NCBI GenBank assembly: GCA_040751755.1
Contig: JBFMHC010000040.1
Span: forward strand, 62,001 to 126,000
Direction: 5' to 3'
From: PFJX01 sp040751755
GTDB lineage: Bacteria > Pseudomonadota > Gammaproteobacteria > Burkholderiales > Thiobacillaceae
Length of the DNA stretch: 64,000 nucleotides
Translations under genes and position numbers: made by a program
In this document: positions 27,647-35,532 of the stretch, one piece after another
Position numbering within the stretch: the first letter of the stretch is position 1
Layout: every line of letters begins with the position of its first letter
The notes under the pieces: generated by a model
What the model saw: the letters and a program-made list of their open reading frames with translations, nothing else
Databases searched by the model: none
Told to the model about the DNA's origin: nothing

Positions 27647-28333
27647 ATGTACCGCAACAAGGACCGCCTGGTCATCTTCGACGCCGACGGCACGGTGGTC
27701 GACGCGTTCGCCGCCATCGGCACGGCGTTCGCGCGCCACGGCATGGACATCGGCGACCTGGAACGCTTCCAGAAGCGGCGCAACCTGTTCAAGTACCTGG
27801 GCGGCATCAAGGAATTCCCGCGCAACCTGGCCAAGCACCTGGGCAAGTACGGGCGCAGCGACCTGCTCATCACCCTCACCGAGGTCTACCGCGAGGAGGC
27901 GAGCCTCTACCCGGGCGTGGCCGAGCTGCTAAGCGAGCTGATCGCGCATCCGGAGATCCGCGTCGGCCTGGTGACGCGCAACGTCACGCACGAGCCGCAG
28001 ATCACCCTGGGGCGCATCTTCGCGCGCCACGGCCTGGACCTGACGCAACTCGACTTCCTCAACGCCATCCCGCTGCGCCAGGACAAGACACCCTATTTCC
28101 GCGCCGCGCGCGAGCACCTGGACATCAACCCGGCGCGCGCCTACGTGTGCGGCGACGAGCACAAGGACTTCGCCGCCGCCATCGCCACCGGCATGCACCC
28201 CTTCATCGTCTCCTACGGCTTCGAGAGCCACGCGCGCCTGACGCGCAAGTTCGCCATCCCCGAGGAAGTGATCTCGACCACGCCGCAGGCCTTCGGCGCG
28301 CGGGTGCGACATGCGCTGGATCTGGCGGAATAG
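27647..28333 (+). CDS. HAD-superfamily hydrolase linked to btaAB
   Basis: Phosphatase-like HAD protein of 228 residues. Motif I is FDADGTVVD (Asp12 nucleophile, Asp14 acid). Motif II is in VGLVTRN, and motif IV residues lie around VCGDEHKDF. It starts 4 bases after btaB, so it is the third gene of the operon; a phosphatidate-phosphatase-like role supplying diacylglycerol is imaginable but unproven, since HAD substrates cannot be read from sequence. The facing TonB-receptor frame overlaps its last 405 bases. Confidence 0.88.
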   Translation: MYRNKDRLVIFDADGTVVDAFAAIGTAFARHGMDIGDLERFQKRRNLFKYLGGIKEFPRNLAKHLGKYGRSDLLITLTEVYREEASLYPGVAELLSELIAHPEIRVGLVTRNVTHEPQITLGRIFARHGLDLTQLDFLNAIPLRQDKTPYFRAAREHLDINPARAYVCGDEHKDFAAAIATGMHPFIVSYGFESHARLTRKFAIPEEVISTTPQAFGARVRHALDLAE

Positions 28334-30490
28334 CGGGAATCGGCGCGGACGCGCCCAGAAACTGACGCGGTAGGTGAGGAAGGCACGGCGCTCGACCAGA
28401 TAGACGTTGCGGAACTCCGCGTGCTCCGAGTTGAAGTTCTGCACCGTCAGTGACAGTTCGTCCTCGTTGCCCAGCAGCTTCAGGCGCTTGCCAAGCACCG
28501 CGTCATAACGCCGATAGGCCACTTGCACATCGCCGTCGTTCGGCCACTTCATCGCCCCCACCCGGTATCCGCCCAGGCTCATGCGCAGGCCATTGGCGAG
28601 GCGCTTCGACCACAGCAGGGTGGTGGTGCGCCGCGGCGCGGATCTCTCGATGTCCAGATCCTTGGTGACGGCGTTGGGATCGACGGTCAAGTCCGCGCCT
28701 ACGCCGGTGGCGCTGATCCAGGTAAGGGCGTGGTTGGCGCGGAACCGCCCCCACGCCGGATGCCCCCAGTCGAGACTGATGTCGCCGCCATGCATGCGGA
28801 TATTGCCGGAGTTGAAGAAGTAGAAGGCCTTGTAATGGCCAAAACGGGAAGGCAAGGCAGCGCTGTTGTCATACGACTTGCCGGCGTAACCCACGGGGCG
28901 TTCGTACCCGGGCGGCTCTGGAAATCCACACGGGAAACCGAAAAAAATGCCGCTGTTCTGCGTGCCGACATCGAGGATGCACGACTGCTCGTCGATGATG
29001 TTGTTGTACTTGTTCCAGAACACGCGCGAATCGATGCGCAGGCCCTGCGGCTGCAAGTGGGCGATATAGCCCAGCTCGGCATAGTCGAGCTTTTCCGGCT
29101 CGAGGTCGCGGTAGGCGTAATGGGTCACCTCGGCGATGCCGCCGCTCCAGGTCACATATTCCCGCGCATCCGACTCGAAGATGGTGGGCGCCCGATAACC
29201 CCGGCCGATGCTGAAGCGCAGGCTCTGCGACGGGCTGATGCGGTAGTTGAGGGCGAGGCGGGGGGAGAACAGCAGACCCGTGTTGTAGTGCTTCTCCAGC
29301 ATGCCGCCCGCGTGCAGCAGCCAGTCCGGCGTCACATGCCAGTCCAGGTTGCCGAAGGCCTGCCACTGCCAGCCGCCGACGCTGCCCAGTCCGCTGAGGG
29401 CGCCGGGCGATTCCGCGGCATCGTTGCGCACACCGATGCCCCAAAGACCGGAAAGGGTGTCGGACCAGGCGTGGATCTGCTGGAACTCCAGGTCGTCGCG
29501 ACGGACGTCGACGTCGTTCAGGATCTCCAGCGAAGGCATGGGCGCGATGGCGGGGTTGGTCGGGTAGACGGTGAACCGGTCGCGCCCCTTGCGCCCGTAA
29601 TGGTAGAAACGCAGGGAAATCTCGGAATTCGGGGCATAAAAGCGTTTCCAGCCGACATCCAGGAACAGGTCCTGCAGGTCCGCGCTGCGTGGCGGCGAAC
29701 TGGTATCGCCGACCTGGCCGATATCGTCCTCGCCATCGGTGAGGCCGATGCGCAGGCTGTACTCCTCGTCCAGACCGGGGCTCCAGGTGAGCTGGCCATT
29801 GAGCACGCGCCGATTGATCTTCTCGTTGTACTGTTGCAGCGGCACGTCGAGATCGCGGTAGTTGCTGGCCTGCCGGGCCGATGCGCTGAGACGCCAGTTG
29901 AGCGCGCCGTCGCCGCGCGCCATATGGGCATACAGGTCGCCGATGTCATGCTGGCCGGCACGCAGCGTCACCCCGGTTTCGCGTTCCCCGATCGGCACGC
30001 GGGTGATGATGTTGATCACCCCCTGGAAGGCATTCGCGCCATAACTGGCCGGGTTGGGGCCGCGCACCACCTCGATGCGCTCGATGTCCTCCAGGCGCAG
30101 CGGCAGGTCCTGCCACTCCACGCCGCCCTGGAAGGGGTCGTACACGGCGCGCCCGTCGAGCAGCACCAGAAGGCGCCGCGAGTGGGCATCACCGAGGCCC
30201 TGGTTGACCACGATGGGCGAGCCCTTGGGCCATTCCGCAACCAGGAAGCCGGGCACCAGGCGAAACACGTCGTGGAGCTCGGTGAAGCCGGAATCCAGGA
30301 TGGTCTCGCGGTCGATCACCGTCACCGGCGCCGGCGCATCGAGCGGCGACTGGAGGATGCGCGAGGCGGTCAGGACCGGCGCCAGTTCGCCATACAACCC
30401 GTTCTCCGCCGCGCCGGCGGAGGTCGCCGCAAGCGCGCAGTACACCACCAGGGCGAGGCATCGCGGGTTCGGGCTGTATGTTTTACGCAT
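27929..30490 (-). CDS. TonB-dependent outer-membrane receptor with extended C-terminus
   Basis: Outer-membrane gated channel. Start at 30490: MRKTYS leads a signal peptide ending near SAGAAE. The plug domain runs about 40-160 (APVTVIDRETILDSGF, GVINIITR) and is followed by a 22-strand-type barrel. The natural barrel end appears to be LTYRVSF at 28358, where the next codon is TGG instead of a stop; the frame then continues 142 codons, antisense to the HAD gene. Receptors normally end in an aromatic residue, so either the stop was lost or the sequence is wrong here. The substrate is unknown. It is divergent from a binding-protein/diguanylate-cyclase pair. Confidence 0.85.
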   Translation of the reverse strand: MRKTYSPNPRCLALVVYCALAATSAGAAENGLYGELAPVLTASRILQSPLDAPAPVTVIDRETILDSGFTELHDVFRLVPGFLVAEWPKGSPIVVNQGLGDAHSRRLLVLLDGRAVYDPFQGGVEWQDLPLRLEDIERIEVVRGPNPASYGANAFQGVINIITRVPIGERETGVTLRAGQHDIGDLYAHMARGDGALNWRLSASARQASNYRDLDVPLQQYNEKINRRVLNGQLTWSPGLDEEYSLRIGLTDGEDDIGQVGDTSSPPRSADLQDLFLDVGWKRFYAPNSEISLRFYHYGRKGRDRFTVYPTNPAIAPMPSLEILNDVDVRRDDLEFQQIHAWSDTLSGLWGIGVRNDAAESPGALSGLGSVGGWQWQAFGNLDWHVTPDWLLHAGGMLEKHYNTGLLFSPRLALNYRISPSQSLRFSIGRGYRAPTIFESDAREYVTWSGGIAEVTHYAYRDLEPEKLDYAELGYIAHLQPQGLRIDSRVFWNKYNNIIDEQSCILDVGTQNSGIFFGFPCGFPEPPGYERPVGYAGKSYDNSAALPSRFGHYKAFYFFNSGNIRMHGGDISLDWGHPAWGRFRANHALTWISATGVGADLTVDPNAVTKDLDIERSAPRRTTTLLWSKRLANGLRMSLGGYRVGAMKWPNDGDVQVAYRRYDAVLGKRLKLLGNEDELSLTVQNFNSEHAEFRNVYLVERRAFLTYRVSFWARPRRFPLFRQIQRMSHPRAEGLRRGRDHFLGDGELARQARVALEAVGDDEGVHAGGDGGGEVLVLVAAHVGARRVDVQVLARGAEIGCLVLAQRDGVEEVELRQVQAVAREDAPQGDLRLVRDVARHQADADLRMRDQLA

Positions 30491-30699
30491 TGCGGTGCGG
30501 CACCAAATTGGGGAGATTCGATCAATATGCTGGCTGGCTGGCGTGCTAACCTTCACCTGTCGCGCCCCGCACCAGCGGCGGTCTGGCGCGCGAAATATAT
30601 CAAATCGGGCAGGTGTACCACCTACGAAAAAATGATGTTGCGTGATCCGCATACAAGACAGACCTTCCATGCGGCCTGGCAGGCGGCGGCGGTGAATTG

Positions 30700-31629
30700 A
30701 TGCACGCCGGCGCGATCGCGCGCGTACGCACGGCGCGCGTGACCATCCTGCTGGGCTGGCTGGCGTTTGCCTGCCTGGCCCTGTCCTGGCACGCCCGGGC
30801 GGACCAGGTATGGATCGCCCTGAGCAGCCGCGAGCCCGCCTACCTGGAGGCGGCCAGCGCCCTGCGCGCCAATCTGCCGGACGACGAGGTGCGGATCGGC
30901 GAGTGGGGCGAGTTCAATTTCCGCGCCGGCGCGCCTCACCTCCTGGTGACGGTCGGCACCGAGGCCTTCCGCCAGCTCAGGGAGGCCAGCGAGACGACGC
31001 GCCTGATCGCCATCCTGACACCGCGCAGCACCATGGACGAGCTGCGTGGCACCACCGCGGGGCGCATCAGCGGGGTGTACTTCGAACAATCCTTCGCGCG
31101 CCAGGCCAGGCTGCTGCATGCCGCCTTCCCCGACAAACCGAGGGTCGGCATGGTGCTCGGCCCCTCCACGGTGCGATATCGCAACGAGATCGCCCAGGCC
31201 CTGCGCGGCGAGGGCATGGAAGGCGTGTTCGAGGTGATCCAGGACAAGGCGGAACTGCCCGAGGCCGTGCAACGCGTCCTCTCCGGCGCCGACGTCTTCC
31301 TCGCGCTGCCGGATGCCGAGGCGATCAGCAACCAGACCGCCAAGTTCATCCTCCTCGCCACCTATCGCCGCGGCCTGCCGCTGGTCGGCTATTCCTCCGC
31401 GTTCGTGAAGGCCGGCGCGGCGGTGGCCATGGTCAGCTCGCCGACGCAGATCGGCAAGGAGGCGGCGCGCATGGCGCGCGACGTCCTCGCCGGCAGGCGC
31501 CTGCCACCGCCCAGGCCGGCGTCGGAGTATGACGTCCTGGTGAACAGCAACGTCTCGCGCTCGCTCGGCCTCGGCCTGGACGAAACTCAGCTCGAGGCAC
31601 GCCTGCGCGACGAGGGGGACCGGCGATGA
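30700..31629 (+). CDS. ABC-type substrate-binding-like periplasmic protein
   Basis: A 309-residue exported protein (signal peptide up to about WHARA) resembling the ABC_sub_bind (TrpX/DUF534-like) family: LVTVGTEAFRQL, ISGVYFEQ, RVGMVLGPSTVRY and PLVGYSSAFVKAGA. No permease or ATPase gene is adjacent. Its stop overlaps the start of a diguanylate cyclase gene (ATGA), and a TonB receptor lies divergently. It probably senses a ligand for the cyclase rather than feeding a transporter. An upstream TTG in frame is less likely than the ATG at 30700. Confidence 0.82.
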   Translation: MHAGAIARVRTARVTILLGWLAFACLALSWHARADQVWIALSSREPAYLEAASALRANLPDDEVRIGEWGEFNFRAGAPHLLVTVGTEAFRQLREASETTRLIAILTPRSTMDELRGTTAGRISGVYFEQSFARQARLLHAAFPDKPRVGMVLGPSTVRYRNEIAQALRGEGMEGVFEVIQDKAELPEAVQRVLSGADVFLALPDAEAISNQTAKFILLATYRRGLPLVGYSSAFVKAGAAVAMVSSPTQIGKEAARMARDVLAGRRLPPPRPASEYDVLVNSNVSRSLGLGLDETQLEARLRDEGDRR

Positions 31630-32945
31630 GACGCGGCGACTTCCGCATCCGCCTGCTGCTCGCGGTGATCCTGCCCTCCGTGCTGATGGCCTGCCTGCTC
31701 GGCCTGTTCTGGTGGAACTGGACCGCCCACACCCTGGAAAACGCCCTGCGCGAACGCGTCGAGGCGACCGCCAAGCAGCTGGCGACCGCCAGCGAACTGC
31801 CCCTGTTCTCCGGCGACGTGCAGAGCCTGCAGGGCATGGTCGAGAGCATCGGCACGGGCGATGCCGACCTGATCGCCGTGAAGGTGGCCGACCAGCACGG
31901 CACCACCATCGTCAACCACGGCACCGCCGACCTGCTGGGTGGCGACCTGCCGCGCAGCGCGCGCTGGAGCCGGGAACAGAACGGCCGCTACTGGCGCCTG
32001 GTGCAGCCGGTGCTGTCGGCGCCGCTGGCGATCGACGACACGGCGACAGGCGTGCCACCGCGCGCCGAACCGCTCGGCTACGTGGTCCTGGACGTCTCGC
32101 TGCGGCGCCTGACCGACATGCGCGACAACATGTTGTTGCTGGGCGGGACGGTGATCGTCGTCGCCATCCTCGTCAGCATCGCGCTGATGATCTGGCTCTC
32201 GCACGGCGTCGTGCAGCCGCTCACCCGTATCATCAAGGGCGTGGAGACGATGGGCCGGGGCGACCTCGACACCCGCATCGAAGGCTTGGGCAGCCCCGTG
32301 TTCCAGCCGCTCGCCGACGTCATCAATCGCATGGCGGAAGGCGTGAAGCTGACGCAGGCGGAACTGCAGCACCGCATCGATGACGCCACCAAGGAGCTGC
32401 GCGAGGCGAAGCACAAGGCGGAGCAGGAGGCGCGCATGGACGCGCTCACCGGCCTGTACAACCGCCGCGCCTTCCTGGAACGCGCGGACGAGGAGCTGCT
32501 GCGGGCGCGCCGTTACAACACCCCGCTGTCCCTGGTCATGGTCGACCTCGACAACTTCAAGGCGATCAACGACAAGTGGGGCCACGCCATCGGCGACCAG
32601 GTGCTGATCGCCTTCGCCGACATCCTCAAGGGCTCGATGCGCGAGGTGGACATCGTCGCGCGCATCGGCGGCGAGGAGTTCGTGCTGCTGATGACGCAGA
32701 CCGCCCTGGAGGAGGCCAGGCAGGCCGCGGAGCGCATCCGCAAGGACGTCATGGCCAGCCCCCTGCAACTGGGCGATGCCGAGCTGCACTGGACGGCGAG
32801 CCTCGGCGTCACCGCGCTGACCGGCGAGGACCAGTCGGTGGTCGCCGCCCTGGTGCGCGCCGACTGGGCGCTCTACCGTGCCAAGGAAGGCGGCCGCAAC
32901 CGCGTCGAGTGCGAGACGCAGAACACCCCGACGCCGCTGCTGTAG
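31626..32945 (+). CDS. Membrane diguanylate cyclase with HAMP domain
   Basis: A 439-residue inner-membrane signalling protein. Transmembrane helices at about 9-29 and 159-181 flank a periplasmic sensor region. A HAMP domain follows, then a coiled segment and a GGDEF domain with GGEEF active site and RxxD inhibition site (REVD) five residues before it. It makes c-di-GMP from two GTP. Translationally coupled to the binding-protein gene upstream by a 4-base overlap, which suggests the two form a sensing unit. Confidence 0.92.
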   Translation: MRRGDFRIRLLLAVILPSVLMACLLGLFWWNWTAHTLENALRERVEATAKQLATASELPLFSGDVQSLQGMVESIGTGDADLIAVKVADQHGTTIVNHGTADLLGGDLPRSARWSREQNGRYWRLVQPVLSAPLAIDDTATGVPPRAEPLGYVVLDVSLRRLTDMRDNMLLLGGTVIVVAILVSIALMIWLSHGVVQPLTRIIKGVETMGRGDLDTRIEGLGSPVFQPLADVINRMAEGVKLTQAELQHRIDDATKELREAKHKAEQEARMDALTGLYNRRAFLERADEELLRARRYNTPLSLVMVDLDNFKAINDKWGHAIGDQVLIAFADILKGSMREVDIVARIGGEEFVLLMTQTALEEARQAAERIRKDVMASPLQLGDAELHWTASLGVTALTGEDQSVVAALVRADWALYRAKEGGRNRVECETQNTPTPLL

Positions 32946-32981
32946 CGGCTGGCGTTGACGCCACACCGGCCCGGCAGCTCC

Positions 32982-32997
32982 TGGCACGCCGCGTGCT
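32982..32997 (+). promoter_or_regulatory. Sigma54-type promoter of globin gene
   Basis: TGGCACGCCGCGTGCT matches TGGCACGNNNNTTGCW except G for T at position 12. GG and GC have correct spacing. It lies 40 bases before the globin start. A short inverted repeat GGCGT/ACGCC sits about 20 bases upstream. This would place the globin in the same sigma-factor regulon as nirB and nrtA. Confidence 0.6.
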
Positions 32998-33036
32998 TGA
33001 AACAGGGACCATTCCACCCGCCATGAAAGGCCACGC

Positions 33037-33450
33037 ATGACCCCTGAACAGATCGCCCTCATCCAGGCCTCCTGGGCCAAGGTCCTCCCCATCCAGGCCA
33101 CCGCCGCCGAGTTGTTCTACGGCCGCCTGTTCGAACTCGACCCCGGCGTGAAGCCCCTGTTCAAGGGCGACATGAAGGAACAGGGGCGCAAGCTCATGAT
33201 GTCCCTCAACGTCGTGGTCAACGGCATCGCCAATCTCGACGCCCTGGTTGCCAACATCCAGGAGATGGGCCGCCGCCACGTCGCCTACGGCGTCGAGGCC
33301 AGGCATTACGACACCGTCGGCGCCGCCATCCTGTGGACCCTGGAACAGGGCCTCGGCGCGGACTTCACCCCGGCCACCAAGGAGGCCTGGACCGCCGCCT
33401 ACACCACCCTGGCGGGCGTGATGAAGCAGGCCGCCTACGGCACCGCCTGA
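33037..33450 (+). CDS. Single-domain bacterial haemoglobin
   Basis: A 137-residue globin of the flavohaemoglobin-like class without a reductase domain (compare Vitreoscilla haemoglobin, about 146). Features: PLFKGD with the CD1 phenylalanine, EQGRKLM with a distal glutamine, and the proximal histidine in MGRRHVAYGV. Such proteins bind oxygen and can dioxygenate nitric oxide with a partner reductase. The gene is preceded by a sigma54-like promoter, and a 5-codon frame (33023-33040) overlaps its start as ATGA, possibly coupling translation. A role against NO from nitrite metabolism is inferred. Confidence 0.93.
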   Translation: MTPEQIALIQASWAKVLPIQATAAELFYGRLFELDPGVKPLFKGDMKEQGRKLMMSLNVVVNGIANLDALVANIQEMGRRHVAYGVEARHYDTVGAAILWTLEQGLGADFTPATKEAWTAAYTTLAGVMKQAAYGTA

Positions 33451-33465
33451 GCCGCCGGGGCGGGA

Positions 33466-33496
33466 TAAAAAAACGCCGCGCCCGAGGGCGCGGCGT
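33466..33496 (-). terminator. Intrinsic terminator after phoD
   Basis: Read on the minus strand, a GC-rich stem built on GCCGCGCCC/GGGCGCGGC with a short CTC-type loop is followed by seven T residues. On the plus strand there is no T-run, so it mainly ends the phoD transcript, although the globin transcript also runs into the hairpin. Confidence 0.8.
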
Positions 33497-33540
33497 GCAT
33501 TCAAGGGGCGTGGGCCGGCGTGGCCGCCGACCCTGGCGCC

Positions 33541-35163
33541 TCAGTCCTCGCGGTCGTGCCGGCGGCCGTGCCCGGAGGGGTGCAGCTCCTTGGTGTACAC
33601 GACCTTGCCGTCGATGTCCTTGAGGCTCACCGTCATCGCCGCGGTACGCCCGTCGATGTCCACTTGGCCGAAGAACTGCAGGCCGGCGAAGGGGGAGTAG
33701 TTGGGCGCGGGCGGCGCCTTCTGGAACACCACCTGGGGGCCGAAGGTGTTGTCCAGGCCGTTGGGCCCGAAGCTGCCGGCGTTGAGCGGCCCGGAGACGA
33801 ACTCCCAGAACGGTTCGAAGTCCTGGAACTGCGCCTTGTCGGGGTCGTAGTAATGCGCGGCGCAGTAGTGCACGTCGGCGGTAAACCACACCACGTTCTT
33901 GATCCCCGCGCGCTTGATGTCGCGCAGCAGGCCGGCGATCTCCAGCTCGCGGCCGAGCGCGGGGCCGTCGCCGTTGGAGGAGTTCTCCCAGCGCGCACGC
34001 CCTTCCGCGTCCTTGCCGTCGCCCACCAGCAGGCCGAGCGGCATGTCGGCCGCGATCACCTTCCACACCGCGCGCGACTCGCGCAGCTTGCGCTTCAGCC
34101 AGGCGATCTGCTCGTCGCCCAGGAAGGCGGTCTCGGGGCCGGCCACCTCCTGGCGGTTGTAGGTATTGGGGCCGCGGTAGCTGCGCATGTCGAGGACGAA
34201 CACGTCCATCAGCCGGCCATACGGGATGTGGCGGTACACGCGCTCGCCTTCCTCGGCGGTGTGCGGGCGCATCGGCGCGTATTCCATGAAGGCGCGGCCA
34301 CCGCGCGCGATCAGCAGCGGCACGTTCTTCTCGGTGTAGCGCGCATCGCCGGAGAGGTCCTTGGAGTCGGACCAGTTGTTCACCACCTCGTGGTCGTCCC
34401 ACTGCCAGATCTGCGGCACTTCGGCGTTGAAGCGGCGCACGTTGTCGTCCAGCAGGTTGTACTTGTAGCGGCCGCGGAACTCGGCGAGGGTCTCCGCCAC
34501 CTTGGATACCTCCGGGGTGACGATGTTGTGCCACATCTCGCCGTTCTCGGCCATCTGGTACTCCTTGATGGGGCCGTCGGCGTAGATGTTGTCGCCGCAG
34601 TGGATGAAGAAGTCCGGGCGGGTCTGGCGCATGGCCTCGTAGATCTTCATGCCGCCAAATTCGGGGTTGATGCCCCAGCCCTGGCCGGCGGTGTCGCCGG
34701 ACCACAGGAAGCGGATGTCGCGCGCATGCCGGGGGGCGGTGCGGAAGCTGCCCAGCACCGCCTCGCTGAGGACGCGCTCGTTGGACAGGTCCTGATACAG
34801 GACGCGCACGAACACCTCGCGGTCCGCCGGCAGGCCGGCCAGGTCCAGGCGGGTGGTGAAGTCCGTGGTGTCCAGCGCGTGGGGGCCGCGGATCCGCGTC
34901 GGATTGGCGAAGCGGTCGTCGAAGTCGTACTCGACGATCATGCGCGCGGGGCGGTCGGCACGGCTCCAGATCACGGCGCGGTCGGCGCGCACGTCGCCGA
35001 TCTGGATGCCCTGCGCAAGCTGCGGGCGCTCGGCATCCAGGGTGATGACGGCGGGCGCCGCGCGCGCGCCGCGGACGCCCAGGGCGGGCATGGCCGCCGC
35101 TCCGAGCAACAGGCCGGAGGACTTCAGGAAGGTGCGGCGCGAGGTGTCATGCTTGTCGGACAT
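33541..35163 (-). CDS. phoD: PhoD-type alkaline phosphatase (Tat-exported)
   Basis: Metal-dependent phosphodiesterase/monoesterase acting outside the cytoplasmic membrane. The 540 residues begin with a twin-arginine signal (SRRTFLKSSG followed by a hydrophobic stretch ending ARA). Core motifs include WSGDTAGQGWG, HCGDNIYADG, QWDDHEVVNNW and WFTADVHYCAAHYY. The start at 35163 is set by AGGAG seven bases upstream; 12 codons upstream in frame are not needed. A PHO-like repeat pair lies upstream. The neighbouring btaAB genes suggest a phosphate-limitation theme in this stretch. Confidence 0.92.
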   Translation of the reverse strand: MSDKHDTSRRTFLKSSGLLLGAAAMPALGVRGARAAPAVITLDAERPQLAQGIQIGDVRADRAVIWSRADRPARMIVEYDFDDRFANPTRIRGPHALDTTDFTTRLDLAGLPADREVFVRVLYQDLSNERVLSEAVLGSFRTAPRHARDIRFLWSGDTAGQGWGINPEFGGMKIYEAMRQTRPDFFIHCGDNIYADGPIKEYQMAENGEMWHNIVTPEVSKVAETLAEFRGRYKYNLLDDNVRRFNAEVPQIWQWDDHEVVNNWSDSKDLSGDARYTEKNVPLLIARGGRAFMEYAPMRPHTAEEGERVYRHIPYGRLMDVFVLDMRSYRGPNTYNRQEVAGPETAFLGDEQIAWLKRKLRESRAVWKVIAADMPLGLLVGDGKDAEGRARWENSSNGDGPALGRELEIAGLLRDIKRAGIKNVVWFTADVHYCAAHYYDPDKAQFQDFEPFWEFVSGPLNAGSFGPNGLDNTFGPQVVFQKAPPAPNYSPFAGLQFFGQVDIDGRTAAMTVSLKDIDGKVVYTKELHPSGHGRRHDRED

Positions 35164-35215
35164 GGTTGGCTCCTTGGTTGTGGGACTACGGTCGCGCATA
35201 ACCTAGCCAGCCTGC

Positions 35216-35233
35216 ATGACCGCCAGATGATCA
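35216..35233 (-). promoter_or_regulatory. Possible PHO box of phoD
   Basis: On the minus strand TGATCAT and CGGTCAT are separated by 4 bases (11-base period). They match CTGTCAT at 4/7 and 6/7. A TAGGTT sequence that could serve as a -10 element begins 11 bases further downstream, the usual PhoB promoter spacing. The match is modest. Confidence 0.3.
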
Positions 35234-35388
35234 GGACGGGCGGCGCATATGAGCCCTGCCATGAGCCGCCGCGCGATCTCCCCAATCGGGTGCACGTCGC
35301 ACCACGAACGGGCGCCCAGCCCGCGCATTCCCCGCGCAATCACGCGCAAACCCGCGCCGGCACTGCAATCCACCCCCATGAGAACGAC
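35234..35388. other. Upstream region of nrtA, no gene
   Basis: No coding sequence is supported here. An inverted repeat GGTGC-ACGTC-GCACC (35289-35303) shares the GTGCAC core seen twice upstream of the nirB promoter and lies about 86-100 bases upstream of the nrtA -24 box. It is a possible enhancer site for a sigma54 activator. Confidence 0.35.
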
Positions 35389-35404
35389 TGGCACGGCTTC
35401 TGCT
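35389..35404 (+). promoter_or_regulatory. Sigma54-type promoter of nrtA
   Basis: TGGCACGGCTTCTGCT matches the -24/-12 consensus except C for T at position 12. Transcription would start near 35415, giving a leader of about 118 bases with an antitermination-type structure before nrtA. Confidence 0.75.
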
Positions 35405-35414
35405 TATAGAGGAG

Positions 35415-35532
35415 CGAAACGATCTCTGATCGGGTTCTCAGCCATGTAGCACCAAGGTAGGTGTTTTGGACAACGGCGTCCCTCCATGCGTGACAGCGCA
35501 TTGGTCGGACGCCATTTTTTTTGGAGCACGAC
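35415..35532 (+). promoter_or_regulatory. nrtA leader: candidate NasT (ANTAR) antitermination element
   Basis: Contains hairpin CACC-AAGGTA-GGTG (35450-35463), whose six-base loop has A at position 1 and G at position 4, as required for ANTAR-protein recognition. The block TTGGACAACGGCGTCCCTCC (35466-35485), identical to that in the nirB leader, comes next, and then a terminator. A second, upstream hairpin expected of such leaders may be CGATC-TCT-GATCG (near 35420-35432), though its loop is only three bases. Confidence 0.65.
35475..35522 (+). terminator. Intrinsic terminator in nrtA leader
   Basis: A perfect 7-bp outer stem GGCGTCC (35475-35481)/GGACGCC (35507-35513) encloses an inner stem around ATGCG-TGACAG-CGCAT. 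After one A come eight T residues (35515-35522). The T-run touches the GGAG ribosome site of nrtA, so read-through is needed for expression. Confidence 0.82.

Noticed and set aside
30491..30670. N-terminal 60-codon extension of the TonB receptor at 27929-30490
   Set aside because: The signal peptide begins at 30490; the extension lacks export features and lies in the divergent promoter region.
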